Origin: Roseiarcus sp963813555 | GTDB taxonomy: Bacteria; Pseudomonadota; Alphaproteobacteria; Rhizobiales; Beijerinckiaceae | DNA: 64,000 nt | Reading direction: 5' to 3' | Assembly: GCA_963813555.1 (NCBI GenBank) | Contig: CAWEZX010000002.1 | Coordinates: 744,001 to 808,000 of the forward strand | Shown: one piece after another, positions 1 through 8,377 of the stretch | Position numbering within the stretch: the stretch's first letter is position 1 | How the letters are laid out: each line of letters opens with the position of its first letter | The notes under the pieces: model-generated | What the model was told of the DNA's origin: nothing | Database searches by the model: none | The model's input: the letters and a program-made list of their open reading frames with translations, nothing else | Made by a program: the position numbers and the translations under genes

Positions 1-69
1 GGAGGCTCGGCTCGCGGCGATGGCGGGACGGCGGTTTTGACGGCGGACATAATCCAGCCATACTGGGTC

Positions 70-1296
70 ATGCTCGATTGGTATCGCAAATTTGGACCCG
101 ATGAGCGCCGAACCTTCTGGGCGTGCTTCGGCGGCTGGGGGCTCGATGCGCTCGATGTCCAGATTTACTCATTCGCCATTCCCGCGTTGATCGCTGTCTG
201 GCACATCACCAAGACGCAGGCCGGATTGCTGGCGACCAGCACATTGGTGATCTCCGCCTTCGGCGGCTGGATCGCGGGCATGTTCGCCGACCGCGTCGGC
301 CGGGCGCGACTGCTCAGCATCATGGTCGCGTGGTTTGCGTTCTTCACTTTTCTTTCCGGCTTCACTCAGAATTTCGAACAATTGCTGGTCGTGCGCGGCC
401 TGCAGGGTTTTGGCTTCGGCGGCGAATGGGCCGCAGGCTCGGTGCTGATGGGCGAAGTGGTTCGCGGCGCCGATCGCGGCAAGGCGGTCGGCACGGTGCA
501 AAGCGCCTGGGCTTTGGGCTGGGCCGCAGCCGCAATCCTGGCCACAATCATCTTCCAGCTCTTGCCGCAGGAAATTGCCTGGCGCGCGTTATTCTTCGTC
601 GGAATCCTGCCTGCGCTTCTGGTGTTCTACATCCGCACCCAAGTCCGCGAGCCCGCCATCTTCAAAGCGGTGTCTGAAAAAGCGGCGCGCCCCAGTCCGT
701 TCGCCATATTCCGGCGCGAGCTTCTCATGACCACGATCCTCGGCGCCGCGCTCTCCGCCGGCGCGCAGGGCGGCTATTACGCGATCACCACCTTTCTGCC
801 GACATTCCTGCGGACCGAGCGTCATCTCACCGTGCTGGGCAGCGGCGGCTACCTCGCGATCATCATCGTTGGCTCATGGTGCGGCTATATCGCCAGCGCG
901 TATTGGAGCGACCTGATTGGCCGGCGGAAGAATTTCCTCATCTTCGCGATCGGCTCTTTGGTGATCGTCGTCGCCTACACGGAAATGCAGATTTCAGATT
1001 CGCTGATGCTGGCGCTGGGATTTCCGCTGGGCTTTTTCGCATCCGGTATTTTCAGCGGCATGGGGCCGGTTTTCACCGAGCTCTATCCTACAAGCGTGCG
1101 TGGAACGGGCCAGGGCTTCTGCTACAATTTCGGCCGCGGCCTGGGCGCATTTTTCCCTGTGCTGGTCGGCGTCGTGTCAGCTTCCATGGGGCTGGGGCCA
1201 GCGATCGGCATTTTCGCAGGCATTGCCTACGCCATCGTGATTCTCGCCGCCCTCGCGTTGCCAGAAACGCGCGGGAAAGAATTGCGGGCGGATTGA
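70..1296 (+). CDS. MFS transporter (metabolite:H+ symporter type)
   Basis: A 408-residue major facilitator protein in the inner membrane, probably a proton-coupled importer of an organic acid or sugar acid. About twelve hydrophobic segments can be followed. The loop after TM2 carries the MFS signature GMFADRVGRARLL, and a second copy-like loop WSDLIGRRKNFL lies in the second half, as expected for the duplicated fold. The ATG at 70 is preferred because the protein then starts MLDWYRKF, typical of the family; a TTG at 37 in the same frame would add 11 residues. The opening DNA of the window may carry an upstream gene that cannot be seen. The neighbouring MetE-like gene is convergent, with a gap of about ten bases. 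The substrate cannot be assigned from sequence alone. Confidence 0.85.
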   Translation: MLDWYRKFGPDERRTFWACFGGWGLDALDVQIYSFAIPALIAVWHITKTQAGLLATSTLVISAFGGWIAGMFADRVGRARLLSIMVAWFAFFTFLSGFTQNFEQLLVVRGLQGFGFGGEWAAGSVLMGEVVRGADRGKAVGTVQSAWALGWAAAAILATIIFQLLPQEIAWRALFFVGILPALLVFYIRTQVREPAIFKAVSEKAARPSPFAIFRRELLMTTILGAALSAGAQGGYYAITTFLPTFLRTERHLTVLGSGGYLAIIIVGSWCGYIASAYWSDLIGRRKNFLIFAIGSLVIVVAYTEMQISDSLMLALGFPLGFFASGIFSGMGPVFTELYPTSVRGTGQGFCYNFGRGLGAFFPVLVGVVSASMGLGPAIGIFAGIAYAIVILAALALPETRGKELRAD

Positions 1297-1306
1297 ACGA
1301 CAAGCG

Positions 1307-2326
1307 CTACTGCACCGCCTTGCGCGCGAGCTCGGCGCCGCCAGCGAGCGCGGCGAGCTTGGCGTAGGCGACCTCACCCGACATCGGCGCCATGCCGCAG
1401 TTCGTGCAGGGATAGAGCCGGTCCGGCGGGACATGGTCGAGCGCGGCGCGGATGGTCTCTGCAACGTCTTGCGGCGTCTCGACGACATTGGACGCGACGT
1501 CGATGCAGCCGACCAGCACGTCCTTGCCCTTGAGCAGTCCCATCAGTTCGATCGGCACGCGCGCATTGCGGCATTCGAGCGAGACCTGATCGATCCGGCT
1601 CGCTGCTAAAGCGGGAAAGGTCTCCTCATATTGGCGCCAATGCTCGCCGAGCGTCGCCTTCCAGTCATTGTTGGCCTTGATGCCGTAGCCGTAGCAGATG
1701 TGGACGGCGGTTTTGCATGTGAGCCCTTGCGCGGCGCGTTCGAGCGCGGCGACGCCCCAGTCCTGCACATCGCGCATGTAGACATTGAAGGCAGGCTCGT
1801 CGAATTGCACCACGTCGACGCCGAGTTTTTCGAGCTCGCGCGCTTCCTCGTTGAGCGCTGCGGCGAAGGCGTGGGCGAGCGCTGGACGATCGCGGTAATG
1901 CTCGTCGGCGATGGTGTCGGCGATGGTCATCGGGCCGGGCAGGGTGAATTTGAGCTTGCGCTTGGTGTGAGCGCGCGCGGCGCTCGCTTCGAGCTTATGG
2001 ACGGAGCCCTTGCGGCGGATCGGGCCGGTCACGGTCGGGACCTCCGCCTTGTAGCGGTCGGCGCGGATTCCGATCGTCTGCCGGCGGGCGAAATCGACGC
2101 CCTCGAGGTCGGCGAGAAAGCCATGGACGAAATGGATGCGGGCCTGCTCGCCGTCGCTGACGATGTCGATTCCGGCGTCCTCCTGCCGCTTTACCGCGAG
2201 AATGGTGGCATCGATCTTGCCTGCTGCAAGCGCGTCGCCTTTGAGCTTCCAGGCGGGCCAGAGTTTTTCCGGTTCAGCAAGCCAGAGGGGCTTGGGCAGG
2301 CTGCCGGCGACGGTGGTCTCGAACAT
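1307..2326 (-). CDS. short MetE-like cobalamin-independent methionine synthase family protein
   Basis: A 339-residue protein related to the C-terminal catalytic half of MetE, the B12-independent methionine synthase. It lacks the N-terminal half that full-length MetE (about 750 residues) uses for folate binding. Likely zinc ligands are seen in VHICYGYG (His and Cys) and in LYPCTNCGMAPMSG near the end, with a conserved acidic stretch at QVSLECRNAR. The start at 2326 gives MFETTVAGSLPKP, the usual N-terminus of this short family; the open frame continues upstream but does not look coding there. Short MetE paralogues act in methyl transfer to homocysteine or to unknown acceptors, so the methyl donor is uncertain. 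It is divergent from the GMC oxidoreductase gene. Confidence 0.85.
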   Translation of the reverse strand: MFETTVAGSLPKPLWLAEPEKLWPAWKLKGDALAAGKIDATILAVKRQEDAGIDIVSDGEQARIHFVHGFLADLEGVDFARRQTIGIRADRYKAEVPTVTGPIRRKGSVHKLEASAARAHTKRKLKFTLPGPMTIADTIADEHYRDRPALAHAFAAALNEEARELEKLGVDVVQFDEPAFNVYMRDVQDWGVAALERAAQGLTCKTAVHICYGYGIKANNDWKATLGEHWRQYEETFPALAASRIDQVSLECRNARVPIELMGLLKGKDVLVGCIDVASNVVETPQDVAETIRAALDHVPPDRLYPCTNCGMAPMSGEVAYAKLAALAGGAELARKAVQ

Positions 2327-2564
2327 GTCGGATCCTGGGAGAGCCAAGCGCGCCGAACTCGCCCGGCGTGGCGGCGACCTTGGTGCGCGCAACAGAGAGG
2401 AAAGGTCAAGTGATCGCTTTAACCGCCATTGACCAGAGGCGCGCAAGCACGAGGGATGCGGTGCTGTTGCGCCGGCTGGCTTCCCCGCCAATTTGGCGAT
2501 TGGCGCTCGCATCGAGTTCCACGTACCATCCACGCCGTCCCGTGTTGATATCATTGAGGCTGGA

Positions 2565-4142
2565 ATGATTCGTGACCTCGGCGCTTCCGATGACCGCCCG
2601 CTGACCGAGAAATGCGACGTATGCGTCATTGGCGGCGGCATTGCGGGTTTGATTGCCGCGTCGCGACTGAGCGCATCTGGACGCCGCGTCATCGTCCTAG
2701 AAAGCGGCGATCGGAAACCGCGTAATCGATTCGACGCCTTCAACGCGCTCGAGCAAGTGGGAGAACCTTACGAGAATGTCTTCGCCGGCCGGGTACGTGC
2801 GCTGGGCGGGACGTCGAACACGTGGGGCGGGCGCATAATGCCGCTTGCGCCTCACGACATGGGTCCTAGGGATTACGTCGGCTTGAGCGCTTGGCCGATT
2901 GACCGGGCCGAACTCGACCGTTTCATCCCGGATATCGAACACCTGTTTGATTTGGATCAAAGCTCGTACGAAGGACTGCCCTCTTCGCCGTCGCGTCCGG
3001 ACCCGTTGCCTGCCGCTAGCGAGGACATGACCGCCAGGTGGTCGAAATGGCCGACCTTTCGCCGGCGCAATGTGGTCCGCAATCTCGGAGACACGGTCGC
3101 CAAGCAGAACCCCGAGATCTGGATCAATGCGACCGTCTTCAACTTCCTCTTCGACGTCGAAGCGGGTCGCCTCAAGGGAGTCGAGGCCAAGAGCATCAGC
3201 GGGAGGCGCCTGAAAGTCACGGCCGACTGGTTCGTTCTGGCGGCCGGGACATTCGAAACAACAAGGCTCTTGCTTGAGCTGGACGCGCAAACCGAGGGTC
3301 GCGCGTTTTCAGGATGCGAGGCGCTGGGTCGATACTTCATCGATCACCTGAAGGTCGAGGTGGGCCGCATCGAGCCGGTCGACAGGACGCGAACCAATCG
3401 TGTCTTCGGCTACCACATCGGCGGCTCGACCCGTCGAGGCCTCCACCTGGAAACCACCGCAGCCGCTCAGCGAGAAGACCAGGCGGCGAGCGGCTATGTT
3501 ACAATTCGCGGCGAGTTTCAGCCGCTCTCGATCCATCACTATGTTCGTAATCTGGGAAAATCGGCTCAGGCGCGGCGGTTCCTGGAGCTTGTGCCAAAGC
3601 CCGAGATGGTGAAGGACCTGCGCAGCTTGCCGCCGGCCCTCTACTGGAGCGTTTGGCACAAGCAGATGTACTTCAGCCAAGCCACGGACCTTTTCGTCGA
3701 CGCCAGGATCGAGCAAGTTCCGAACCCGGATTCACGTCTCACGCTCTCCAAGAAGCGCGACGAGCTTGGCATGCCGATGCTGCAGTTGGACTGGCGGAAG
3801 ACGAAGGTCGACAAGCACACCCTTCGCTCGGTTTTGGGGCGCGCGCGTCGGTTCTGGCAATCCACTTTTCTCCACGCCACGAGCCCTCTCGTCTGGTCGA
3901 TCGATCCGAAACAGGATGATCTGATCGAACAGACCATTGATACCCGCCATCCCGCCGGAACGGCTCGCATGGGCGTCGACCCGCGCACGTCGGTCGTGAA
4001 TCCGCGCCTGGCCTGTCATACTGTTCCGAATATCTTCGTCGCCAGCGGCGCGGTGTTTCCCTCGTCCGGCAGCGCCAATCCGACGCTGACCATCATGCAG
4101 GTGGCTTGCCGGGCGGCCGAAAGCGTGATGGCCGTTTGGTGA
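2565..4142 (+). CDS. GMC-family FAD oxidoreductase
   Basis: A 525-residue flavoprotein of the glucose-methanol-choline family. The dinucleotide-binding glycine motif GGGIAG is at residues 23-28 and is followed by the acidic ribose-binding end VLESG. The family C-terminal domain is clear: RHPAGTARMG, then NIFVASGAVFPSSGSANPT, which contributes the active-site and FAD contacts. The ATG at 2565 follows a GAGG ribosome site; an earlier TTG at 2493 would add 24 residues unlike the family. There is no signal peptide, so it is probably cytoplasmic or membrane-associated, passing electrons to quinone or another acceptor. The alcohol or polyol substrate is unknown. The downstream neighbour is an insertion sequence. 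Confidence 0.85.
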   Translation: MIRDLGASDDRPLTEKCDVCVIGGGIAGLIAASRLSASGRRVIVLESGDRKPRNRFDAFNALEQVGEPYENVFAGRVRALGGTSNTWGGRIMPLAPHDMGPRDYVGLSAWPIDRAELDRFIPDIEHLFDLDQSSYEGLPSSPSRPDPLPAASEDMTARWSKWPTFRRRNVVRNLGDTVAKQNPEIWINATVFNFLFDVEAGRLKGVEAKSISGRRLKVTADWFVLAAGTFETTRLLLELDAQTEGRAFSGCEALGRYFIDHLKVEVGRIEPVDRTRTNRVFGYHIGGSTRRGLHLETTAAAQREDQAASGYVTIRGEFQPLSIHHYVRNLGKSAQARRFLELVPKPEMVKDLRSLPPALYWSVWHKQMYFSQATDLFVDARIEQVPNPDSRLTLSKKRDELGMPMLQLDWRKTKVDKHTLRSVLGRARRFWQSTFLHATSPLVWSIDPKQDDLIEQTIDTRHPAGTARMGVDPRTSVVNPRLACHTVPNIFVASGAVFPSSGSANPTLTIMQVACRAAESVMAVW

Positions 4143-4182
4143 ATGCCGGTCGGATTTTCGGCGCCGCTCTCGGGCAATGGGC

Positions 4183-4206
4183 CTAGCCCGACTTCACCAA
4201 CTGGCG
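4183..4206 (+). repeat. left terminal inverted repeat of the IS1634-type element
   Basis: The 24 bases begin CTAGCCCGACTTCACC and are exactly the reverse complement of positions 6184-6207. The match stops abruptly on both inner and outer sides, which defines the element end. Confidence 0.85.
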
Positions 4207-4279
4207 GGGGTGGGCGAGGCGAAGGCATTGGAATCGCAGGGGGGCGAGTCCAAAGGTCGGCACTACGGGAGGTGAGCGA

Positions 4280-6052
4280 TCAAGCCGCTTGGCGGGGGAT
4301 CGGAGCGGTGATCTTCGGCCTCGGCTGGGCGGGGAGGTCGAGCTTCAGGCGCTGCAGCAAAAGCCACTGATCGTTTTCCGGCTCGGTATGGCGCGATAGG
4401 ACGACGGTGCGGCCGTCTGTCGTGGGCAACTCGACGTCGATCATTTGGATGGCGGCAAGCTTTTCGAGCACAGCCCTCGGCGTCAGCCCCGGCGCCAGCG
4501 CCTTCAGCCGCTGCTTCAGCGTCACCATCAGGCAATAGGCCAGGAAGGCCACGAAGATATGAGCTTCGATGCGGGCGTCTGACTGGTGATAGATGGGACG
4601 AATCGATAGATCGTTCTTCAGTTCCTTGAACGCTTGCTCGATCTCGGCCAATTGCAGATACAGCCGCCAGAGATGGCCGGGGTCGTCGCTCCTGATGTTG
4701 GAGCGAAGCAGATAGCCGCCCTCGCGGCGGCGCGCGAGGCGGAGCTTCTTGCGGTCCAGCGTGAAATGGAACGTTTGCGGCGTCACCGGCTGATCTTTCG
4801 TCGGCGGATGGATCACCAACAACCCGTAGGCCTTGCCGGCTTCCTTCTTGGCCGCGCCGAGCTTGAGCAGCAGCTCGTCGCGCGTCAGGTCCTGTCGTTG
4901 CAGTTCGCGCAACCGCTTGATCAGCTTCCTCAACCGACGCCGCCGCATCCCCTGCTCCTTGTCGCGCCGGCTTTGGCTTCGGGCCAGGACGTAAGTTTCC
5001 TCATCCTGTTCGATCAGCTTGACCCGCACGCTCTCGCGCACGTCTTCCCACGGCTTGGCCGCGAGCGCCTGTTCCAGCTTCGTCAGCCGGCCGCGGGGCG
5101 TGCCCACCAGATAGCGGATCGGCGTCGGCGAGCCGCGCATCTCCGCCAGGACTTCCTCGGTCGGGATGCCGCGATCCATCACCCAGGTGCGCTTGGCGCT
5201 GCCGTATTGCGTCTCGATCTTGGTCAGAAACGCCCGCAACGTCGTCTTGTCCGAGGTGTTGCCGTCCATGACTTCGTAGGCCAGGGGAAGGCCGTCCGGC
5301 GTGACGATCAGCGCAATCACGACCTGCACGCAATCGGAGCGCTTGTCCCGGCTGTAGCCGAACTTCCGCTTGCCGCTCTCCGGCGGATCGCATTCGAAAT
5401 ACGTGCTGGTCAGATCATACAGCAGCACTTCAAAGTCAGCCTGAAACAGGTCCTTCCAGCGCTCGCGCAGAAACGTGAACAGCGCCGGCTTGTGCGCGAC
5501 AAGCAGGTCCAGGCAGCGATAGAGATTGTTGGGTTGCGCGAGCCCGACGTCCTCGCCGAGCAGGTCGCCTATCGCACTGTGCTCGAACCAGTGCCGGTGA
5601 AGCCGCCACTCGCTGCCCGGAGAGATCAGCCGATAGGCGACCAAGGTCTTCAGGACGTTCAGCCAGTCCGTTCCCTCGCGCGAGAGCGGCAGCGCCGGGC
5701 GCCAGAAATCGTCCATTCGCAGCTGATCCCACATCACCATCGCCAGCCAGCAGGCGCCCCACTGACGCGGTCGGCGCAACCGCATCGCGCTCAGCCGAAT
5801 CGAAACCACGTCGCAATCGAGAACCGGGGCAGGACGATCTTCGGGAAACAACGCGATCTGCTTCGATCGCCCCCCTTCGTCGAAGACTTCGACAGCCCGA
5901 CTCCACGCCGCCCGCTGGCTGTCGTTGATCTCCCCGAGATAGAGCACCTGTCGCTGAACCACGCGACCGCTCCGGACGCGCCGGTTCTCAACGACCGACC
6001 AGGTCCGATGCTCCTTGCCGTCCTTGCGGCGAATCTTGTGGCGCAAAAACAT
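4280..6052 (-). CDS. IS1634-family transposase
   Basis: A 590-residue DDE transposase. Likely catalytic residues are the Asp in LLYDLTSTYFEC, the Asp in WVMDRGIPTEE and the Glu in LAEIEQAFKELKNDL; the last is the usual Y/E-containing IS4-type motif. The N-terminus MFLRHKIRRKDGKEH, followed by VVQRQVLYLGEIN, is typical of IS1634-group proteins and fixes the start at 6052, since the 79 residues encoded upstream resemble nothing and cross the terminal repeat. The gene fills nearly all the space between the inverted repeats. No frameshift or stop is visible. Confidence 0.9.
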   Translation of the reverse strand: MFLRHKIRRKDGKEHRTWSVVENRRVRSGRVVQRQVLYLGEINDSQRAAWSRAVEVFDEGGRSKQIALFPEDRPAPVLDCDVVSIRLSAMRLRRPRQWGACWLAMVMWDQLRMDDFWRPALPLSREGTDWLNVLKTLVAYRLISPGSEWRLHRHWFEHSAIGDLLGEDVGLAQPNNLYRCLDLLVAHKPALFTFLRERWKDLFQADFEVLLYDLTSTYFECDPPESGKRKFGYSRDKRSDCVQVVIALIVTPDGLPLAYEVMDGNTSDKTTLRAFLTKIETQYGSAKRTWVMDRGIPTEEVLAEMRGSPTPIRYLVGTPRGRLTKLEQALAAKPWEDVRESVRVKLIEQDEETYVLARSQSRRDKEQGMRRRRLRKLIKRLRELQRQDLTRDELLLKLGAAKKEAGKAYGLLVIHPPTKDQPVTPQTFHFTLDRKKLRLARRREGGYLLRSNIRSDDPGHLWRLYLQLAEIEQAFKELKNDLSIRPIYHQSDARIEAHIFVAFLAYCLMVTLKQRLKALAPGLTPRAVLEKLAAIQMIDVELPTTDGRTVVLSRHTEPENDQWLLLQRLKLDLPAQPRPKITAPIPRQAA

Positions 6053-6183
6053 GTCCAAGACTCGCGCCGCGCCCCTCGCCGCGCAAGGGACTTGGTCGGC
6101 ACTACAGCCATTTCCGGCCCGACTGACCCAACAACTCCAATGGCTTGCAGTCACAAAACTCCGCGAAAAATCGCAAAAATCAG

Positions 6184-6207
6184 CGCCAGTTGGTGAAGTC
6201 GGGCTAG
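6184..6207 (-). repeat. right terminal inverted repeat of the IS1634-type element
   Basis: The exact reverse complement of 4183-4206. It lies about 130 bp upstream of the transposase start, leaving room for the transposase promoter. Its last base is also the first base of a 17-bp hairpin arm. Confidence 0.85.
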
Positions 6208-6305
6208 AGCCTGCTGCGATTCGGTCGAATCGCAGCAGGCTCCAGATTCCCTGATTTCGCGCGCTTTTTCGCGAAAAACCGGCTTCCACTTTTTCGCAGC
6301 GCTAG
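6207..6305. repeat. RIME-like intergenic palindromic repeat
   Basis: Two stem-loops in tandem. The first is a perfect 17-bp palindrome (6207-6223 pairing with 6226-6242, two-base loop) beginning GAGCCTGCTGCGATTCG. The second region contains TTTCGCG...CGCGAAA followed by ACCGGCTTCCACTTTTTCG, a word shared by Rhizobium intergenic mosaic elements and related repeats. Known elements of this class lie between genes in Hyphomicrobiales and can act as terminators or mRNA stabilisers. Assignment is by motif recognition only. Confidence 0.6.
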
Positions 6306-6321
6306 CAGGCGCCTCTCGTCG

Positions 6322-7299
6322 TTACCCCAGCTTGTAGTCGCGCGTCGCCTCGGGATCTTCAGTGGCGTAGGTCAGCGCCATCAATTCAGCCCATGCTTCC
6401 TCAGGGATCGGAAAGCGGGCCCAGTTGACCGTCTGCTTGACCCGCTCGGGCTTGGTCACGCCGCAGATGGTCGAGGCGATCCGCGGGTCGCGCATGGAGA
6501 ACTGCAGGGCCGCGGCGCCAGGCGGCACGCCGTGAAGCGTGCAGATCGCTTCGATCTTGCGGATCGGATCGAGCATTTCCTCCGAAGCTTCCTGATAGGC
6601 GTAGCGCGGGTAGTTCGCCGACCCCTTGGCGAGCACGCCACTCGCATAAGGGGCGGCGTTGAGGACGGCGATCCCCCGTGACGCTGCGAGATCGAGCATA
6701 GCGTTGGCGCTGCGGTTGGCGAGGGTGAAGCGATTGTGAGTGATCAGCGCGTCGAAATCCCAATCGCTGAGCAGCGGCATCATCATTGCGGCCGGCCCGG
6801 CCGCCAGTCCCACCGCGCGCGCCAAGCCTTCCTCCTTGATGCGAAACAGTTCGCCGAGCGCGCCGTCGCGGCCGGTCGCCTCGTCGAAGGAGCGGGCGTG
6901 CTCGGGATCGTGCAGATGCAGGAGGTCGACCCGTTCAAGCCCCAGCGTCTTCAGGCTTTGCTCGAGCGAATGGCGCGCCTGCGCGGCGTCGAACCGATTA
7001 GTCTCGGGGTCGCGGTCGAGTTTGGTCGAGATGACGAAGCCCTCGGGCAGGCCGCCGCGCTCGCGAATGGCGGCGCCGATCCGCTCCTCGCTGCGGCCAA
7101 ACCCATAGATGCGTGACGTATCGATGAAGTTAGCCGGCCCATCGAAAATGGCGTGTATCGTGGCCCTGGCGCGCGCTTCGTCGACGCCATAGCCATACGT
7201 GTCGGGCATGTCGCCGAGGCCCGAGGCGCCGAAGCAGATGGACGTGACCATGAGATCGGCGCCACCCAGGCGAACCTTGTCAATGACTCCCTCGGTCAT
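6322..7299 (-). CDS. aldo/keto reductase, D-threo-aldose (L-fucose) dehydrogenase type
   Basis: A 325-residue NAD(P)H-dependent aldo/keto reductase of the group that oxidises or reduces aldoses such as L-fucose, or pyridoxal. The TIM-barrel landmarks are FIDTSRIYGFGRSEERIG (catalytic Asp and Tyr), VISTKLDRDP (catalytic Lys) and LLHLHDPEHA. The N-terminus MTEGVIDKVRLGGADLMVTSICFGASGLG is usual for the group. A GGGAG ribosome site precedes the ATG. It lies downstream of a ribokinase and another aldo/keto reductase on the same strand, which suggests pentose or deoxy-sugar catabolism. The exact substrate is uncertain. Confidence 0.85.
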   Translation of the reverse strand: MTEGVIDKVRLGGADLMVTSICFGASGLGDMPDTYGYGVDEARARATIHAIFDGPANFIDTSRIYGFGRSEERIGAAIRERGGLPEGFVISTKLDRDPETNRFDAAQARHSLEQSLKTLGLERVDLLHLHDPEHARSFDEATGRDGALGELFRIKEEGLARAVGLAAGPAAMMMPLLSDWDFDALITHNRFTLANRSANAMLDLAASRGIAVLNAAPYASGVLAKGSANYPRYAYQEASEEMLDPIRKIEAICTLHGVPPGAAALQFSMRDPRIASTICGVTKPERVKQTVNWARFPIPEEAWAELMALTYATEDPEATRDYKLG

Positions 7300-7376
7300 C
7301 GCGAACTCCCTAATTTGATTGGCGCCGCATCCCTAAGGCCACGGCGAGGCGCGGACAAGGCGGGGAGCGACGCCCC

Positions 7377-8303
7377 TTACCCTTTGAACGCGGCGAACTC
7401 GGCCTCGGTCGCGAAGGATTTTTGCGCCCCGTGACGGGTCACGGAGAACGCGGAATAGCGCGTCGCTTCAGTGAGCGCCACCTCGAGCGAAAGACCACTG
7501 GCGAGATAGCGGGCAAAGCTGCCGATGAAGGCGTCGCCGGCGCCGGTGGTGTCGACCGCCTGGACCTCGACCGGGGCGATGCGCCGCGCGCCCTCCCGCG
7601 TCGCGAGCAACGCGCCGCGCGCGCCAAGCGTCACGATGACCGTCTCGACGCCCTGCTTGACGAGGCTTTGGGCGGCGGCTGAAACCTCGTCGTCCGACTC
7701 GACCGGCATGTCGGTCAGGATGGCGAGTTCGGTCTCATTGGGGATGAGGAAGCTCGCTTGGCTGACCACGTCCATGTCGAGGTTGCGCCGGGCGGGCGCG
7801 GGATTGAGCACGGTCTTGACGCCGTTCTCCCGGCCGAAGCGAATCGCCGCATAGGCGCTATCAAGCTTGATCTCGAGCTGCAGCAGGATGAGATCGCAAC
7901 CCTTGAGGGCCTCGCCCGCGGCGTCGACGTCGGCGGAGCTCAAGTCGCCGTTGGCGCCGGCGACGATCAGGATCGCATTGTCGCCCGAGCCCCCGTCGAC
8001 CAGGATCGTCGCCGTGCCGGTCGATTGGTTTGGAATGCGGCGGACATGCCCCGTGTCGATCCCGTAGCTTTCGAAATTCTTAAGCGCGCTATCGCCGAGC
8101 GTGTCGTCGCCGAGATTGGTGACCATCACGACCTCGGCGCCGAGTTTCGCAGCGGCGACCGCCTGGTTTGCCCCCTTGCCGCCGAAACTTGTCTCGAAGT
8201 GCTTGGCAAGGACTGTCTCGCCCCAAACCGGCATGCGCTCGACCGTGGTCGTCAGATCCATGTTGGTCGAGCCGATGACTCCAATCCGCGGGCGCTTCGC
8301 CAT
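7377..8303 (-). CDS. rbsK: ribokinase (PfkB family)
   Basis: A 308-residue PfkB-family kinase that phosphorylates ribose at O5. It has the N-terminal signature GSTNMDLT and the substrate-site run GGKGANQAVAAAKLG, both typical of RbsK rather than fructokinases. The C-terminal ATP and catalytic motif DTTGAGDAFIGSF places the catalytic base near Asp257. The start has a strong GGAGG site seven bases upstream. It sits between two aldo/keto reductase genes and may be cotranscribed with them. No ribose ABC transporter is visible in the window. Confidence 0.88.
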   Translation of the reverse strand: MAKRPRIGVIGSTNMDLTTTVERMPVWGETVLAKHFETSFGGKGANQAVAAAKLGAEVVMVTNLGDDTLGDSALKNFESYGIDTGHVRRIPNQSTGTATILVDGGSGDNAILIVAGANGDLSSADVDAAGEALKGCDLILLQLEIKLDSAYAAIRFGRENGVKTVLNPAPARRNLDMDVVSQASFLIPNETELAILTDMPVESDDEVSAAAQSLVKQGVETVIVTLGARGALLATREGARRIAPVEVQAVDTTGAGDAFIGSFARYLASGLSLEVALTEATRYSAFSVTRHGAQKSFATEAEFAAFKG

Positions 8304-8336
8304 TTCGTTCCTCCCGAGAAATGCTGGACGTTATTA

Positions 8337-8365
8337 TTGCGAGGAGCGAAACGACGAGGCAATCC
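8337..8365. repeat. fragment of a dispersed alphaproteobacterial repeat
   Basis: TTGCGAGGAGCGAAACGACG, followed by AGGCAATCC, lies between rbsK and the upstream reductase gene. Its outer ends pair (TTGC with GCAA). Close variants of this word are scattered between genes in Bradyrhizobium-like genomes. Only one copy was noticed in this window. Confidence 0.45.
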
Positions 8366-8377
8366 GCCGCCGTCGCC

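Larger units (their letters stand above)
4183..6207. mobile_element. IS1634-type insertion sequence
   Basis: A 2025-bp element bounded by 24-bp perfect inverted repeats and carrying one transposase gene. The inner sequence matches a single-gene IS4/IS1634-group element. No clear target duplication is seen: the left flank ends AATGGGC and the right flank begins AGCCTGC. The right end abuts a RIME-like palindromic repeat. The transposase frame is intact, so the element may be active. Boundaries come from the terminal repeats. Confidence 0.85.

Noticed and set aside
2327..2564. Possible SAM-II riboswitch upstream of the MetE-like gene (minus-strand GGTTAAAGCGATCAC).
   Set aside because: The conserved GCTAAA loop and pairing P1/P2 pattern could not be built, and only a short resemblance remains.
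4634..6196. 520-codon open frame antisense to the IS1634-type transposase.
   Set aside because: Rich in Arg, Gln, Leu and Pro with no family motifs. It mirrors the codon bias of the transposase, which has clear catalytic motifs.
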